Counted from the stretch's first letter, positions 10,946 to 23,265 are shown. The stretch: 64,000 bases of DNA from Camellia lanceoleosa (GCA_025200525.1 CM045758.1:170824101-170888100); one strand, 5' to 3'. Made by a program: numbers and translations. The notes: generated by a model from the letters alone, not told the origin.

Positions 10946-11358
10946 GAGGCCTCGAATTCGAGGCCTCGAATTTGGCTCAAACAGAACTAGAGGGGAGGGG
11001 AAGAAGAGAGAGAGGGGGAGGGGAGGGGAAGAAGAGAGAGAGGAAGGGAGAAGAAGAGGGAGCCGCCGGTGGGCCGGACTGGAGGGGGCCATAATCACCG
11101 GGGGAGGAGGAGGAGGAGGAGGAGGAGGAGGAGGCGGAGGCGGGCCGGAGGCGATCGGACGGCGAGCTCGACGAGCTGGATCGGGCGACGATCGGACGGT
11201 TGGCGAGCTCGACGAGCTGCGACGGCGAGTCTTCGACGAATCCGAACACCCTCCCCTCTCCTTCCTCTCTCTTTTCTTCCCCTTCCCTCCCCTCTGGTTC
11301 TGCGAGGAAAAAAAAAAAATGATTTCGAGGCAAATTCGAGCCTCAAATTTGAGGCCTC
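10946..11358. mobile_element. GA/CT-rich MITE with about 33-bp TIRs
   Basis: The left end GAGGCCTCGAATTCGAGG and the right end (reverse complement GAGGCCTCAAATTTGAGG) form an imperfect inverted repeat of about 33 bp. Inside is a GA-rich left arm mirrored by a CT-rich right arm that includes CCCTCTGGTTCTG, a GGA/GAG trinucleotide tract at 11101-11145, and a direct duplication of GGCGAGCTCGACGAGCTG at about 11160 and 11203. Reading frames here are repeat-derived. Relatives lie at 1-200 and 38136-38502. Confidence 0.7.
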
Positions 11359-11787
11359 AATCATTTTTCTTTTCAAAATAACTCATATTTGATAAAGTCG
11401 TTTAAAATATGGTTTGAGTTGGGTAAATAACTCTTGACAAATATGTTGCTTCCACGAGGGAATACTAAAAAACAAAAAAAATTATTACCAACAAATTTTT
11501 TTTTTTTTGCAATTTGATATGACAAAGTAATAAAATTTTAATATTTGAAATGGGTTCACTAGAATTAAATTATTACACTCAATTACCATATTAATCAGTA
11601 AATTAAATTTTATAAAAAATTATATTCATTTACCACTACTCTTGAAAATATTAGAGTAAATGCTAGAAGTTTTTGAATTTTGCCTCTTTTTTCAATTAGG
11701 CCCTCTAATCTAATTGGTTATATGTAACCGTTTTGTCACATTAGATCATTCCATGAAACTCACTCAATACAACTCAACTCAACTTAA

Positions 11788-12810
11788 GGTCTCGTTTGGA
11801 AATAGGAATGGCAACGGGTTGAGGCCGGGGATCGCCCTACCCGTCCCCGATCCCTGATGGTAAAATTCTCCTCGTCCTCGATCCCCGACAGGGAACCTAT
11901 CACCGTCCCCGTCCTCTAACGGGGATTGGGTTTCTCCAACCCCAAAATTTCCTAGACCAAAAAAAAAAAAAACCAAACAGAGAGGGAGATATCATTATCA
12001 ACTACATAGATCATCATCAAACAATAGATTAAAAAAAATAAATAACAAATCATCATTACAGATAAAAAAAAAACAGATCTCACATATCTGAGCTGAGGAG
12101 GGGGGACGGAGGAGATCAGTAGAGTAGAGAAGCGCAAGAGGGCGGAGGAGGGCGGTGGAGGAAGATCGACGCTGTGCAGATCGATGCTGTGAAGATCGAA
12201 GCTCTCGCTCATCGCAAAAATGACGATTAGAACACTGTGAGTGAAGGACTGAAATCGGTGAGATATAAGAGAGAGAGTGAGAGAGAGTAGAGGGAAGAGC
12301 GACAGTGGCGGTAAGTGAAGAGTAACGGCAGTGGCGAGAGAGAGCGAGCGAGTGGCGGTAAGGGAGAGTAGAGAGAGAGAGAGAGGCAATGCGTTTTGTG
12401 TATGTGTGTGTGTGTGTGTAAACCTATACACTAATTGATCCCAACTAATTGAGACACACATATACATATAGAGACGGGTACAAACGTAATTTTACTTCAG
12501 AGGAGAAACAGAGCCGTGGTGGATCCATAAAAGCTATCCCCGTCCCTGGCCCAAAATTGATCGGGAATTTAATCTTGAATACCATCCCCGACCTGTCGGG
12601 GATAATTTTTTAGGAAAAAATGGCTCCTATTAAGGGCGGGGGATTGGGTCCCTGTCAGACTGGGTTTAAATTGCCATCCATATTTGGAAATATATTATTT
12701 TAATAACTTTTTTGACTTTTTACGAAAATATATGTAAAAAAATAGAGAGAGTGATATGATAATTTATAGTGACTTTATGATTTTTTCGATAAAAAAAACT
12801 TAGTTCCCAT
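11788..12810. mobile_element. MITE of the GTCTCGTTTGG type, split by a nested element
   Basis: The left part GGTCTCGTTTGGAAATA (to 11804) continues at 12683 after the nested insertion, with a segment AATAGAGAGAGTGAT also found in the copy at 37115-37256. The right end is unclear because the next MITE starts at 12811. Without the insertion the element is about 145 bp. Confidence 0.6.
11805..12682. mobile_element. GGAATGGCAACGGG-type element with 10-bp TSD
   Basis: The element is bounded by GGAATGGCAACGGG on the left and TTGCCATCC at the right, with repeated blocks of GGGGAT/ATCCCCG near both ends. TTTGGAAATA is duplicated at 11795-11804 and 12683-12692. A 9-11 bp duplication suggests a Mutator-type transposon, but the TIR is short (ATGGCAA/TTGCCAT), so the class is uncertain. 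The interior has AG-rich DNA and a (TG)n microsatellite near 12398-12418. The 171-residue minus-strand frame is low-complexity and not called. Confidence 0.7.
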
Positions 12811-13038
12811 GCCTCGTTTGACATCATTATTTTTTAATCTAAAAGTCAAAAAGTCACTAAAAAAAATTAAAAAGCCAACAAACTATACCAGAAAAGTCAA
12901 AGATTTCATTTTTTCTTTACTTTTTGCATATTTTTTTCGTAAAAAATTAAAAAATATCCCAAACATACTAATTTTTTTACCTTATATTGTAGCTACAAAG
13001 TTAAAAAGTTGCTAAAATAACCTATTCTTAAACGAGGC
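12811..13038. mobile_element. MITE, GCCTCGTTTG family (copy 2)
   Basis: TIRs GCCTCGTTTG (12811) and AAACGAGGC (ends 13038). Same interior as copy 1 at 4228: AAAAGTCAAAGAT and CTTTACTTTTTG. It abuts the preceding MITE directly. Confidence 0.75.
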
Positions 13039-13085
13039 CTAAGAGTAAATTAATCAAATTAGTCCTAAATTAATATATAGAGATA

Positions 13086-14720
13086 TGATATACATAACTA
13101 CAAAGAAACAAAAATCCAAATGGTTAAGTTGGAACAATTTAAAGCTGAGTTGGAAAATTTAGCCCTCATTTGGGATGAGAAAATTCATGGTTAAAAAAAT
13201 TATATTTGAGATAAATTTTGATTTTATTTTTATTTTTTATAGTTGATTTGTTAATTGTAAGGAAAAAAATTTAAATAATTATGATTTAAATATGATATTT
13301 TATCTTATTGACTAAATTAATCTATTTTTATCTTTATTTGCTAATTTAGCCAAAATAACTTATGCAAAATGAATATGGGTACTTAATGAAAAAAATACTA
13401 AAAACTGAAGGGCTATTAGCATAATTACTGAAAATATTAGATATGATATAAAAGAAATAAAAATCCAAACGGTTAAGTTGGAAATCTGAGTTGGAAAATT
13501 TATCCCTCATTTGGGATGAGATAATTCATGGTTAAAAAAATGAAATTTTTATTGATAAATTCTATTTAGTATTCTAATTTAAGAAGTGCATGAAAAACAA
13601 AATTAACCCACTTAGTCTTATGTGTTTATACTTTTATTTCATAAAATATTTTTTCTTAATTTATATTATTTTCTTAGACTCTTATACCCTTATATTTAAT
13701 ATTGATATTTAATGTTGGGGAATGAGAAAGAAGGGAAAAGACTAAGGTATAAGAAATTTCATACTCCATAAAAACATTGATGTTATTATTTTATATTATT
13801 ATATAATGTGAATATATTTTTAATTGATAACAAATTAAAAATAATGTGAACATTTTCTCTCATCTGATTTGAATATATTTTTAATTGACACCACATTAAA
13901 AATAATGTGAACAATCTCTCTTATTTGATGTGAACGTTCACAATACCTTTCCGAAAAAATCTTTCTCGTCTAATGTAGTGATATGAATGTTCACAACATG
14001 TGAACCTTCTTATTTTTAATTAACAACATATTAAAAATAACGCTCATTATATTTTTAATTGACAACATATTCTTATTCATAATATGTAGTGATATGAACG
14101 TTCACAACATGTAAACATTCTCTCTCACCTAATGTAGTAATGTAAACGTTCACATTCGTATGTTTTAGTATTAATATTCATACCATGTAATTGACAACAC
14201 AATGACAAAAATTCATTTCAAATTAATGGGAATATTCATTTCAATTACATGATGTGATGACAAAAATTCATTTCAAATTAATATGAATATAATGACAACA
14301 TCTTAATGTATGGAAACTACCAAAATATAGTAACAATTAATATTAAATATCAACATTAATAGGGGCATGAGAGATTAAGAGTGTTTTGATTTTTTTACCT
14401 CAAATAAGACCTAATGAAATAATAAAAAAGAATATGGGTTGGATAGAATAAAACTCTTAGAAAGAGGATTTATCAAAAAAGCTTTTTAAAAAAATTATAT
14501 TTGAGATTTTTTTTTTTTATAGTTGATTTGATGGTTGTGAGAAAAAAATTTAAATAATTATGATTTGAATGCGATATTTTATCTTATTAACTAAATTAAT
14601 CTATTTTTATCTTTATTTGCTAATTTAACTAAAATAACTCATGCCAAATGAATATGGGTACTTAATGAAAAAATACTAAAAACTGAAGGGCTATTAGCAT
14701 AATTACTGAAAATATTAGTA
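13086..14720. repeat. Tandem duplication (about 340 bp), second copy interrupted
   Basis: 13086-13440 and 13441-13540 plus 14488-14720 are the same sequence in direct order. Shared landmarks are AAAAATCCAAA(T/C)GGTTAAG, CCCTCATTTGGGATGAGA and CTGAAGGGCTATTAGC, the last at both about 13410 and 14683. The second copy is split by the insertion at 13541-14487. Confidence 0.8.
13541..14487. mobile_element. Insertion of about 947 bp with TIR-like ends and internal repeats
   Basis: It interrupts the second copy of the duplicated segment. The ends resemble each other as an inverted repeat (TTGATAAATTCTATTT against TTGATAAATCCTCTTT on the complement). The interior has several diverged copies of a unit containing TTTTTAATTGA(C/T)A, AAAAATAATGTGAAC and GAACGTTCACAA (13800-14290). 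Non-coding. The duplicated target is an A run, so the TSD is ambiguous. Confidence 0.7.
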
Positions 14721-15641
14721 GGTAGGGGTTTTCTTTGTACCTAGTCCGTACATACTAGGGACTTGTTGCACTGTCAACTTTCTACTGTTTGAGATCGACT
14801 CATACCCACCCACCTACCCCACCCCACATCAAACCACCGCCAACACCAACAATTGCTGTTGGTGAGTGAGCATCAGAGGTCAACAGCACCGTAAATTCAG
14901 ACATAAGAATTTAGGATTTATTCAAGAAAATAAATTAATAATTTAAATTTATTTTATTCATAAATTTTATATTTTATCAATTTAATTTCTATCATCCCAA
15001 CACAATTGGGGCAAGTTATGGATTGATAAAGGTGGGATCATAGCATTTTTTATTAGAGTTTACAAAAATTACATTTAAGTTGAAAATTGATAAATAATTT
15101 ATTTTTGTGGTGATATAAATTTTTATATGTATTGTGCAAGTTTGTTTTGTGTCTGATGTAAAAAAATTATCAAATTTATACTAAAAAAAAAAATCACTTA
15201 TAATAGCATGTTCAACTCTTACTCAGACTTTCTATTAAATTTAAATTCAATTAAAGAAATTCATTTTTTCTGCTCTAACATTAGCGTCAAACCTATATCA
15301 ATTAAGAAAAAAATCAAAAATTTCATCATATAAAGAGAATCCTTCATTTTTTATTAAATTCTAATTTAATGTTAAAATAAACAGTATCAAATTAAATTTT
15401 TATTCAAATTTATTAAAATTTTCTATTCAACATTGGAAATGCTCTCATTTGTATATATATATATATATTTATTTATAGAGATTTATCATTGTAAATGGAG
15501 CTGTGTGAGTGTGTATCCTTTCAAAGGAACACCCAAATCCAATGGTCGGTATAATCAGTTGCACCACCTGTTTCCCCAGTGGGCTTACCCCCCTAAAAAC
15601 AAAACTGACAAACTTTGACACACACACGCGTATCAATATAA
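14721..15641. other. AT-rich intergenic DNA
   Basis: No gene recognised. It holds a C/A-rich patch around 14800-14870 and a (TA)n tract at about 15452-15468 followed by TTTA repeats. Confidence 0.5.
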
Positions 15642-16461
15642 GGGAGAATTATATTAATAGTATTTATAATTTGCTATTCGTATCACTTTTATTTTTAATT
15701 TTTTAATTATGATATATTTGATTTTAAATTTTGAATCTTATTTTAAATAAGAATAATTGAAGATATCATTATTTAATTTCAAGAATAAAATTGTCAATTT
15801 GAAAAATAATAATTTGACAAAAATAAATATTAAAAAAATATTTTTGAATTTTTAAAAATAATTTCTACCCACCAAAGATAAATTTATGTAAAATTGATAA
15901 ATCTTTTAGATATTTATTTATTTTATTTTATTACTAAATTGATTTTTATTATGTGTTTAAATGATGATCGTGTAATGAGTGGTTGTTAGGCTTTTAATGT
16001 GTAGGTGATATACTTAATATGTGATATGTTTTTAGTTTTGCATTTTTTTTAATAAATTGGTTTAATAATGATATCAAGTTTGTCGCCATCTTTAACTTTT
16101 GAAAAAATAAAAACTAATTTGATGAAAATAAAAAAGACCACCCATTACATGAAAATGCATAATAAAAATTAATTTGATAAAAATAAATAAATAAATGTTT
16201 AAAATATTTTATATAATTTTATCTTTAGTGGATAAAAATAATTTTTAAAATTTTTAAAAAAAAATTTTGGCATTTATTTTTGTCAAATTAGTTTATATTT
16301 TATCAAATTGACGAGTTTACCCTTGAAATTGAGCAATTGTATTCTTCAATTGTCCTTATTTGAAACAAGATTCAAAATTCAATGTCAAATGTGTTATAAT
16401 TGAAAAGTCATAGACCAAAGTAACACAAGGCCCAAACTATAGGGACCGTTAGTGTAATTCG
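15642..16461. mobile_element. Palindromic foldback element, copy 1 (about 820 bp)
   Basis: The left arm (GAATTATATTAATAG, AATTATGATATATTTGA, TTAAATAAGAATAATTGAAG, ACAAAAATAAATAT) is mirrored by the right arm (TTATTTTTGTCAAATTAG, CTTCAATTGTCCTTATTTGA, AGTGTAATTC). The centre holds ATGATGATCGTGTAATGAGTGG and a diverged inverted version. It is clearly homologous to 20718-21559. Confidence 0.8.
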
Positions 16462-16493
16462 TACTAAATATAAAGCCAATAGCACAAGATATA

Positions 16494-17216
16494 AGAGTGG
16501 CTCCATTAGTTCCTTTATATTACCTTCTTAGTCAAAATAAGAAGTTTTTTTGGTCAAAAAACACCCCCAGCAATTCTCTTATCTAGCCCTCCAAATATAA
16601 GTGTTGATAGAGTGACTTCCTATTTGTAGAGAGTCATTGTAGCTCCCTCATATTGATAAATTCTTATTTTATTTCAGCAGAAGGTGTGAAGGGAAAACTA
16701 AAGGGCACCAAAACTTAACCAAAGACTCTTATTTGGTTATAGACCATTAAACAAATGTTATTTCATGCCCAAAACAACAAAAGAACAAGAAGCAGAACAT
16801 CAGCAACACAGCAGCTAAACAAGGGGTCGGACGTCCATGGGGTTGACTGGTCGGACATTCGGGGAGACGTCTGGCCAGATGACCTCAAAACTGCTCTGTT
16901 TATATGGTTCATTCTATATACATAGTTATTCGGTTTATACACTTGTACTGGTTTGTTTATGAGATCAAAGAAGAAAGAAGAAAGAAAAAATATGGTTCAG
17001 TTTATATACACAGCTATTCGAGGGGACGATTGGTTTGTTTTCATTATTACAAAAATATTTAAATTTAAAAGCAATTGAATTTATTATTTTAATATAATAG
17101 AAAAAGAATAGGGAGTTTGCTATGGAAAATAAATGAAAAAGTGATTCCTAAAATAGGGAATGAAATTTTTAATAATATTTTAAGGTAAAATTTAAATAAA
17201 CTGCTGGAGATGCTCT
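16494..17216. mobile_element. TIR element with a GAGCATCTCCAGCAG right end
   Basis: The right end, read on the complement, is AGAGCATCTCCAGCAGTTT, and the left is AGAGTGGCTCCATTAGTTC: an imperfect inverted repeat common in plant MITEs. The middle (16780-17030) differs in composition and contains two GGTCGGAC-type blocks and two copies of a TATGGTTCA(T/G)T block, so a nested insertion is possible. Confidence 0.55.
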
Positions 17217-17399
17217 AAGGGTAGCAATATGAGTGAAATTATTCACCCACAAATATGAGTAAATTATATCTTTTATAATAATTCTCTCAACATGTGATAT
17301 ATATATCATTAAATTTATTTTATATAATTGATTTTGCGGCCATAATATAAATAAAAATATGAGTTACACTATGTGTATAGAGAAAACAAAACACATAGA

Positions 17400-18065
17400 A
17401 TGAATAAATAAAACTAAATCAAACCAAATCTTAAATCCTATCCAATGGAGTTAGTTACATGAATTTTTCTTTATTGGACTCTATTAAAAGTCATATGGTT
17501 AATCAAATTAAAGAGATTCATATTTCTATTTACTACATTAGCCCACGTCTATTTAGGTTTGTCCCTTCCCCTAACACTTCCCTCTATAGTTACTGTATCG
17601 TATATCTTTACTGTTGCCTCTGTTAACCTCCATTGTATATAACCAAACCATCTCACTATATTCTCTTTTAGCTTATCTTTTATCGGTGTTACTCTTACTC
17701 ATTCATGAATATACTTATTCTTAACTCTGTCTTTTTTAGTTTTGCCACACATTCACCTTAACATCTTCATCTCAATAACACTCATCTTATTTTCATGTTA
17801 TTTCTTATTTACCCAACATTTTGTTTCATACAACATTACTAGTTTAATAGTCGTTCTATAGAATTTCCTTTTAATTTAGTGGGTACTTGTTTATTACATA
17901 GTACCCCAGACGCGTTCATCCACTTAAGTCACCATGTCTTAATTTTATGGATCATATATTCTCCAATCTTTCCATCCGTCATGATAATCGATTCTAAATA
18001 ATGAAAATATTTACTTTTAGGTAGTTTTTGGTTGTCAATTTTCACTTCTACTCTTTCTATTGTTA
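17400..18065 (-). pseudogene. RTE-type LINE, C-terminal fragment of the reverse transcriptase polyprotein
   Basis: Read on the minus strand from about 18065, the translation contains segments KIDNQKLPKSKYFHYL, GVLCNKQVPTKLKGKFYRT, EMKMLRWMCGKTKKDR and ENIVRWFGY, with intervening stops. This order (YLG-like, GVLCD-like, KLKGKFYRT, MLRWMCG, RWFGH) is the hallmark of the C-terminal region of plant RTE-clade LINEs. Only the 3' end is present, as expected for a 5'-truncated insertion, and it is decayed. Confidence 0.8.
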
Positions 18066-18204
18066 TTATTACTAAAATTAGTTTTGCTTATTATGTTGGC
18101 TTAGTTTTCTTACAAAGGAAAATGTCATAAATGCGAGCATGCTAGTAATATTTGAAAAATCCTTACAGATTAAATTCAAGCCACTTATCAAGCGATTGTG
18201 TTGA

Positions 18205-18741
18205 CGGTTCTTTTGTCTCAATGAAGAGGATTTCAAAATTGCCAAGTGTAAAAAAAATAAAAATTAACAGAAAACGGAGGGAGATGGAGAAAGATGATTG
18301 AGTGAACAACCGGGGTGATTGAGTGAACAATCAAAGTAACAATTACTTACCTCTACTCCTATGCTTTAAAAAGAAAGTGCATAAAATATTTCGAAAAGGA
18401 AGTGCTGAAAATAAATGCTTCGAAAAGAAAGTGCGTAAAATAAAATGTAGGAAATATAAATGACAAAAAAAAAAGAAAAGAAAAAGAAACCAATTGTTTT
18501 TTATTTGAGTTCTGGCTCTTTTACAATGTAGCCATGAATGACTATTTATAGGCAAACATTTGTAAAAAAAAAAAACTACTTAAAATTAACCACTCTTCCA
18601 CCTCCTCCATTTTATACTCTATCATCTTTCATAACTTCCTTCAACCTCCACTTGATGCTTCATGTTCTTCACTTTGTTTTCTATTATCTTTCCACATTTC
18701 ATAACCTCTCATAACCTCTAAATGAGTATGAGGGTGTCACA
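18205..18741 (-). mobile_element. Possible solo LTR, minus strand
   Basis: On the minus strand a TATA-like GCCTATAAATAGTC (18541-18555) lies between a start-like TGTGACACCC near 18741 and downstream purine-rich repeats of (A)GAAAGTGC(A/G)TAAAAT. The arrangement looks like a retrotransposon promoter. No TSD or internal domain was found. Confidence 0.4.
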
Positions 18742-18851
18742 TGTCCTGCAATTATATAAATAATAAATAATAATAAAAATTACAGATTTATGGTGCCAAT
18801 ATATTCTAAATTTTTTAGATTCAAATGTTTCTCTCAAAATCTCTAACTTAA

Positions 18852-19050
18852 GCCTCGTTTGGGAGCCCTAATTTTTAGCCAAAAAACCAACAATTCATAC
18901 TAAAAAGTCAAAGATTCTCTTTTCTCTCTACTTTTTGCACATCTTTTCCTAAAAAGTCAAAAAGTCATCTAAAACATACTAATTTTTTTTAACTCATATT
19001 TTAGCCAAATAGCCAAAAAGTTACTAAATTAGCATGTTCCCAAACGAGGC
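18852..19050. mobile_element. MITE, GCCTCGTTTGGGA family (copy 3)
   Basis: TIRs GCCTCGTTTGGGA (18852) and TCCCAAACGAGGC (ends 19050), with the family interior AAAAAGTCAAAGATTCTC. This is the best-preserved copy in the window. Confidence 0.85.
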
Positions 19051-19151
19051 ATTCATTCTCTAATTTCATCCACTAACATGACATCATCTGCAAAAAGTAT
19101 ACATAATAACATATCATTCTGAATATTTCTTATTAACTCATTTATAACTAA

Positions 19152-19910
19152 GGCCTGGTTTGGGATGTTACAAAAAATTCAAAAAGTTAAAAAGTTACAA
19201 AAAAAAAACAAAAAATTTATCACTATTCACAAATTAAAAATATAAAAAAATGAATGTACATAATATTTTAATACAAACTAACTTTACACTATTTTCGGGA
19301 CTGAATTGATGGCTTTAGTACCGTGAAAGGAACAAAAAAAAAATTACATATATATATTCACTAAATTGGACGATAATATTGGGCCCGTGAGGGCTCACCA
19401 CGGGTCCCGTTTTGATAATCTGAACCATTCAATGTGTAGAACTTGTCCATTACTATATGCTTGTAAAAAATCAAGTTGATCGAATATCGCTAACTACATT
19501 ATCAAATTAGTTTTGTATAAAAAATAGATGGTGTTATAGTTAACGGTTGACAAAAAAACTAATCCGATCAGATAGCTATAGATATCCGATTAACGTGATT
19601 TTTTTTAAACATATAATACTCAACGAGTTGTACACATTAAACGGTTCTGATTAGCAAAACGAAACCCGTGGTGGCTCCCACTAGCCAAAGAGTACCGTCC
19701 AAATGTTTCCTATTACACCACTCAGCAAACCAAACCTGCCACCATACAGTCAAAAAGTCAAAACTTTTCTTACATACTAATTTATACAAATTTTTAATAT
19801 ATATTTTTTCGTAAAAAGTCAAAAAATTAACTAAAACATTCATATTTTTCCTCAATTTTTTAGTCTAAAAATTCAAAAAGTACACTTATTTAAGACACCC
19901 CAAACAATCC
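19152..19910. mobile_element. TIR element, GGCCTGGTTTGGG type (about 760 bp)
   Basis: The left end GGCCTGGTTTGGGATGT and the complement of the right end (GGATTGTTTGGGGTGT) form an inverted repeat. Further in, a pair built on ACCACGGGTCCCGTTTTG (about 19397) and AACGAAACCCGTGGTGG (about 19658) is also inverted. Non-coding. Confidence 0.65.
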
Positions 19911-20717
19911 TTAAATAAAAAATATAAAGATTTATTGATTCTTGGTATAATTCTATAGTAATTGGACATAGAATAAACAAATATGAAACAAAAATTATTT
20001 ATATGTATATATATTTGTGTTCCATTCTCTTGTAACTTTTGTATGTATATTTATAGTCTATCACCCATATTATGCAGAGATAATTACAAATATTTATATT
20101 TATTTTAGATTTTTTTTAATATATAAATTATTTTTTTTAAAATTTTTTTATAAAAATAATTTAACAATCTTATTACTAACCATAATATATGTGAGAAGTT
20201 AAAAAGAATGCTACATTAACTATGTACGGATTGCATCTATAATTATTTGTATGTAGAAATTTTGACAAAAGTTCTCAAGAAGTATTTGAATTGGAAAAAA
20301 TTAATAAATATTGAAAGTTTTTTTTTTAAATCAAAAATTTTAAAAATTAAGATTGAAATATTAAAATTCGTACAAAACTTGAGGGTTGAAAATCTATTTT
20401 TCCTTATATATAAATATAGATATAGATGTAGATAGATGGATGTAAGCATGATGGAATCAGAATATCTGAGTCAAAACAGTGATTTTCTACTTTATCTGGA
20501 AAATTCAACGTAGAAGTGGGCCGATAAGTCTCGATCTAATAAAAAACGCTTCCAACGTAAAAAAAGTACCATGTTTTGGTTCCTCTGGTCCGCTACTTTT
20601 ATTATTACATTTATTGTTGTCTTTACTATTTTTTAATATTTTAAAATAAATTCTTTTCATGGGCCTAACATTGTTAATTTCACAAATCTCATTTTAAAGG
20701 ATGCATCATTTTATTAA

Positions 20718-21559
20718 GGGACAAATTATATTAACGTTCTTTATAATTTAAAATTTATATTATTTTAATTTTTAATTTTTAATTTTTTAATTATGATATA
20801 TTTGACTTTAAATTTTAAATTTTATTTTAAATAAAGATAATTGAATGTATTTTTACTTAATTTCAAAGACAAAATTTTTAATTTGATAAAATATAAATTA
20901 ATTTAATAAAAATAAATGTCAAAAAAATATTTTTAAAATTTTTAAAAATATTTACAACTACTAAAGATAAAATTATGTAAAATTAATAATTTTTTTTAGA
21001 GATTTATTTATTTTACTAAATTAATTTTTATCATGTATGTGGATGATGATCATGTAATGAGTGGTTATTTTTATTTTCATTAAATTAGTTTTTATTTTTT
21101 CAAAGTCAAATATGGTAACAATTTTGATATCATTATTAAACCAATTTATTAAATCAAAATATTCAAAACTAAAATTGTTTCATATATTAAATATATCGAT
21201 TATACATTAAAATTTTAACAACCACCATTACATGATCAGCATTCAAACACGTAATAAAAATTAATTTGGTAAAAAATATATATATATCTAAAAGATTTAT
21301 TAATTTTACATAATTTTATATTTAGTGGGTAGAAATAATTTTTAAAAATTTAAAAATAATTTTTTGACATTTATTTTTGTCAAATTAGTTTATATTTTAT
21401 TAAATTGACTATTTTGCTCTTGAAATTAAGCAATAGTGCTTCAATTGTCCTTATTTGAAGCAAGATTCAAAATTTAAAGTCAAATGTATTACAGTTAAAA
21501 AGTCAAAATTAAAATGACACAAATCTCAAATTATAGAAACTGTTAATGTAATTCACCCT
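20718..21559. mobile_element. Palindromic foldback element, copy 2 (about 840 bp)
   Basis: Same family as 15642-16461: GGGACAAATTATATTAAC at the left, GTTAATGTAATTCACCC at the right, the central GATGATGATCATGTAATGAG and an inverted copy. Long arms fold back on each other. Confidence 0.8.
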
Positions 21560-21924
21560 TTATTCAGTTATGACCTATGTGCCTTTTTTATTATAATTTA
21601 TTATGGCGTAAATTGTTGATGGTTAATTATGTTTGTAGTGTCTTTGGATATAATTTATTATAGTGGCAGTTAACTTATGGTATTTGTTATAATTCATTAT
21701 TATGTTAGTTATAACTTAATATGATTATTATTTTAGTTATAATTGAAAATGTGTGTAGTTATATTTTATATAGTGTTTAATTATGATTCATTATTTTTTT
21801 AATTATTATATGTTGGTGAAATCCTTTTAAAATGAACTCCTTTGAACTTGAAAGGTTTGTTGAGATTTTCAATTCCATCATTGATTTTTTCTGGTACTTA
21901 TTCCATGTTTGATCTTCTTAAAAT

Positions 21925-22488
21925 TGTTAGTGAAAATACTAGAAAAAATTATATTTTATTGATAAATAATGCAAAGAAAATGAGATACAAATAGATCAGG
22001 CTGAGGCACGAATATCTCATTTTCTTTAAGGAGATCAAGCCCACTGCGGTAGGAAGAACCCCAATACCGATGCAGCAGTCACAAAACTGTGAATTGTCCT
22101 CTCCAGGATACAACAGCCCGACCATTTGTCGTATAGTTCAGGCCAACTCTGCACAAGAAGGTGAACCTAAAGCTCCACCAATAAAAACACCCTTCTTTGC
22201 TAGTAATCTCTCTTGTATAGAAAATAGTTGGAGTGTGTTGATGTAGAAAAGAGTAGATGAGAGGGACTATTTATAGGCTATTAAGACCTTACAAATTACA
22301 CCAAAAATTAATGACCATTAAACAAGAAAATGGTTACACCAAAATAATGACCATTAACTAAGAAAATGGTTACATCAAAATAATGACTACTAACTAAGAG
22401 AAAATGGTTATACCAAAATAATGACCATTAACTAAGAAAAAATAATTACACCAAAATAATAAATAAAAGATATTCAAATGGTCCAACA
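21925..22488 (-). mobile_element. Probable solo LTR (Ty1/copia-like), minus strand
   Basis: The segment begins TGTTAG and ends CCAACA, so it has TG...CA ends. On the minus strand CCTATAAATAG (about 22268-22278) serves as a TATA box, followed by a leader-like region. On the upstream side is a run of at least four about 37-bp tandem copies of AATGACCATTAACTAAGAAA (22300-22470). No convincing TSD (AAAAT left, TTATA right), so the ends may have changed. Confidence 0.55.
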
Positions 22489-22676
22489 TTATATAATTAG
22501 AAATGATTTAGTTATGACATTTGTAATAATCAATTACAAAAATGTAATAACTTGCATATTATACCCATCCAAAACAAGTGTTCATAGTACCACGAATCTT
22601 TTTCTTAATGGCCACGTCTAAATTATTTTAGTTGGTTTTTGATTTTTGATTATTTTAATTTGGTTAAAAAAGTTAT

Positions 22677-23265
22677 TGTGGGGATGTATTTTCTGAGTAC
22701 CAACACGTGGCCGAGGTGACGCCGAAGTGTCGGCCGAGATTCCACGTGTCATGACAGATATGCCGAGGTGATCTCGGGGTTACCGAGGTTATCTCCGAAG
22801 AAACCGGAGTCCGAGATAAGTGGATAAGGGACAGGAGTCCTAGAAAGAAGGAAGACTGCAAGATGGATATAGGTAGTACTCTCAGGGAGTTTATCCTTAT
22901 CTCTTGAAGAGTCCAAGGTGGATCCGGAATTGGAGTCCATAGAAGTAAGACTTCTAGTGGGATTGGGAGAGAGTTAAGCTATAAAAGAAGGGCACCCCCA
23001 TGGGTCTAAGGTATACTTTTTGATATTCAAGCTTGTGAGTTGAATATTTGATTATCTTTGAGAGATATCTCGACTTGATCGTGGAAGAACCAGAGCCTTT
23101 TCTTGACATCAGGTGCCATCTATTTATTTCTACAAATTTGGATTACTAAGGAGGACAGTATGATCGAAAATTCACTCAGAACCAATATTTTAAGTTTAGA
23201 TCTGTCGATGATATAATCCAGTTAGAAACCCACAAATGTTGTACGGCCAACTCCTGTGTGAGAAC
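22677..23265 (+). mobile_element. Solo or truncated LTR of the 24.3-kb element family
   Basis: It starts TGTGGGGAT..TATTTTCTGAGTACC and follows the LTRs at 24310 and 29653 closely, with the TATA box TATAAA at 22980, offset 303 bases (302 in the intact copies). Similarity fades after about 23178. GTTAT precedes the start (22672-22676) and recurs at 23266-23270, a possible TSD, but the inferred end lacks CA. It is therefore either a divergent solo LTR or one truncated at its 3' side. Confidence 0.65.

Noticed and set aside
10977..11392. Four overlapping frames of about 90-118 codons
   Set aside because: All fall in the GA/CT-rich MITE and read as Arg/Gly or Pro/Ser runs.
11952..12467. 171-codon minus-strand frame
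   Set aside because: It arises from CT-rich and (TG)n repeats in a transposon; Ser/Leu-rich and without homology-like blocks.
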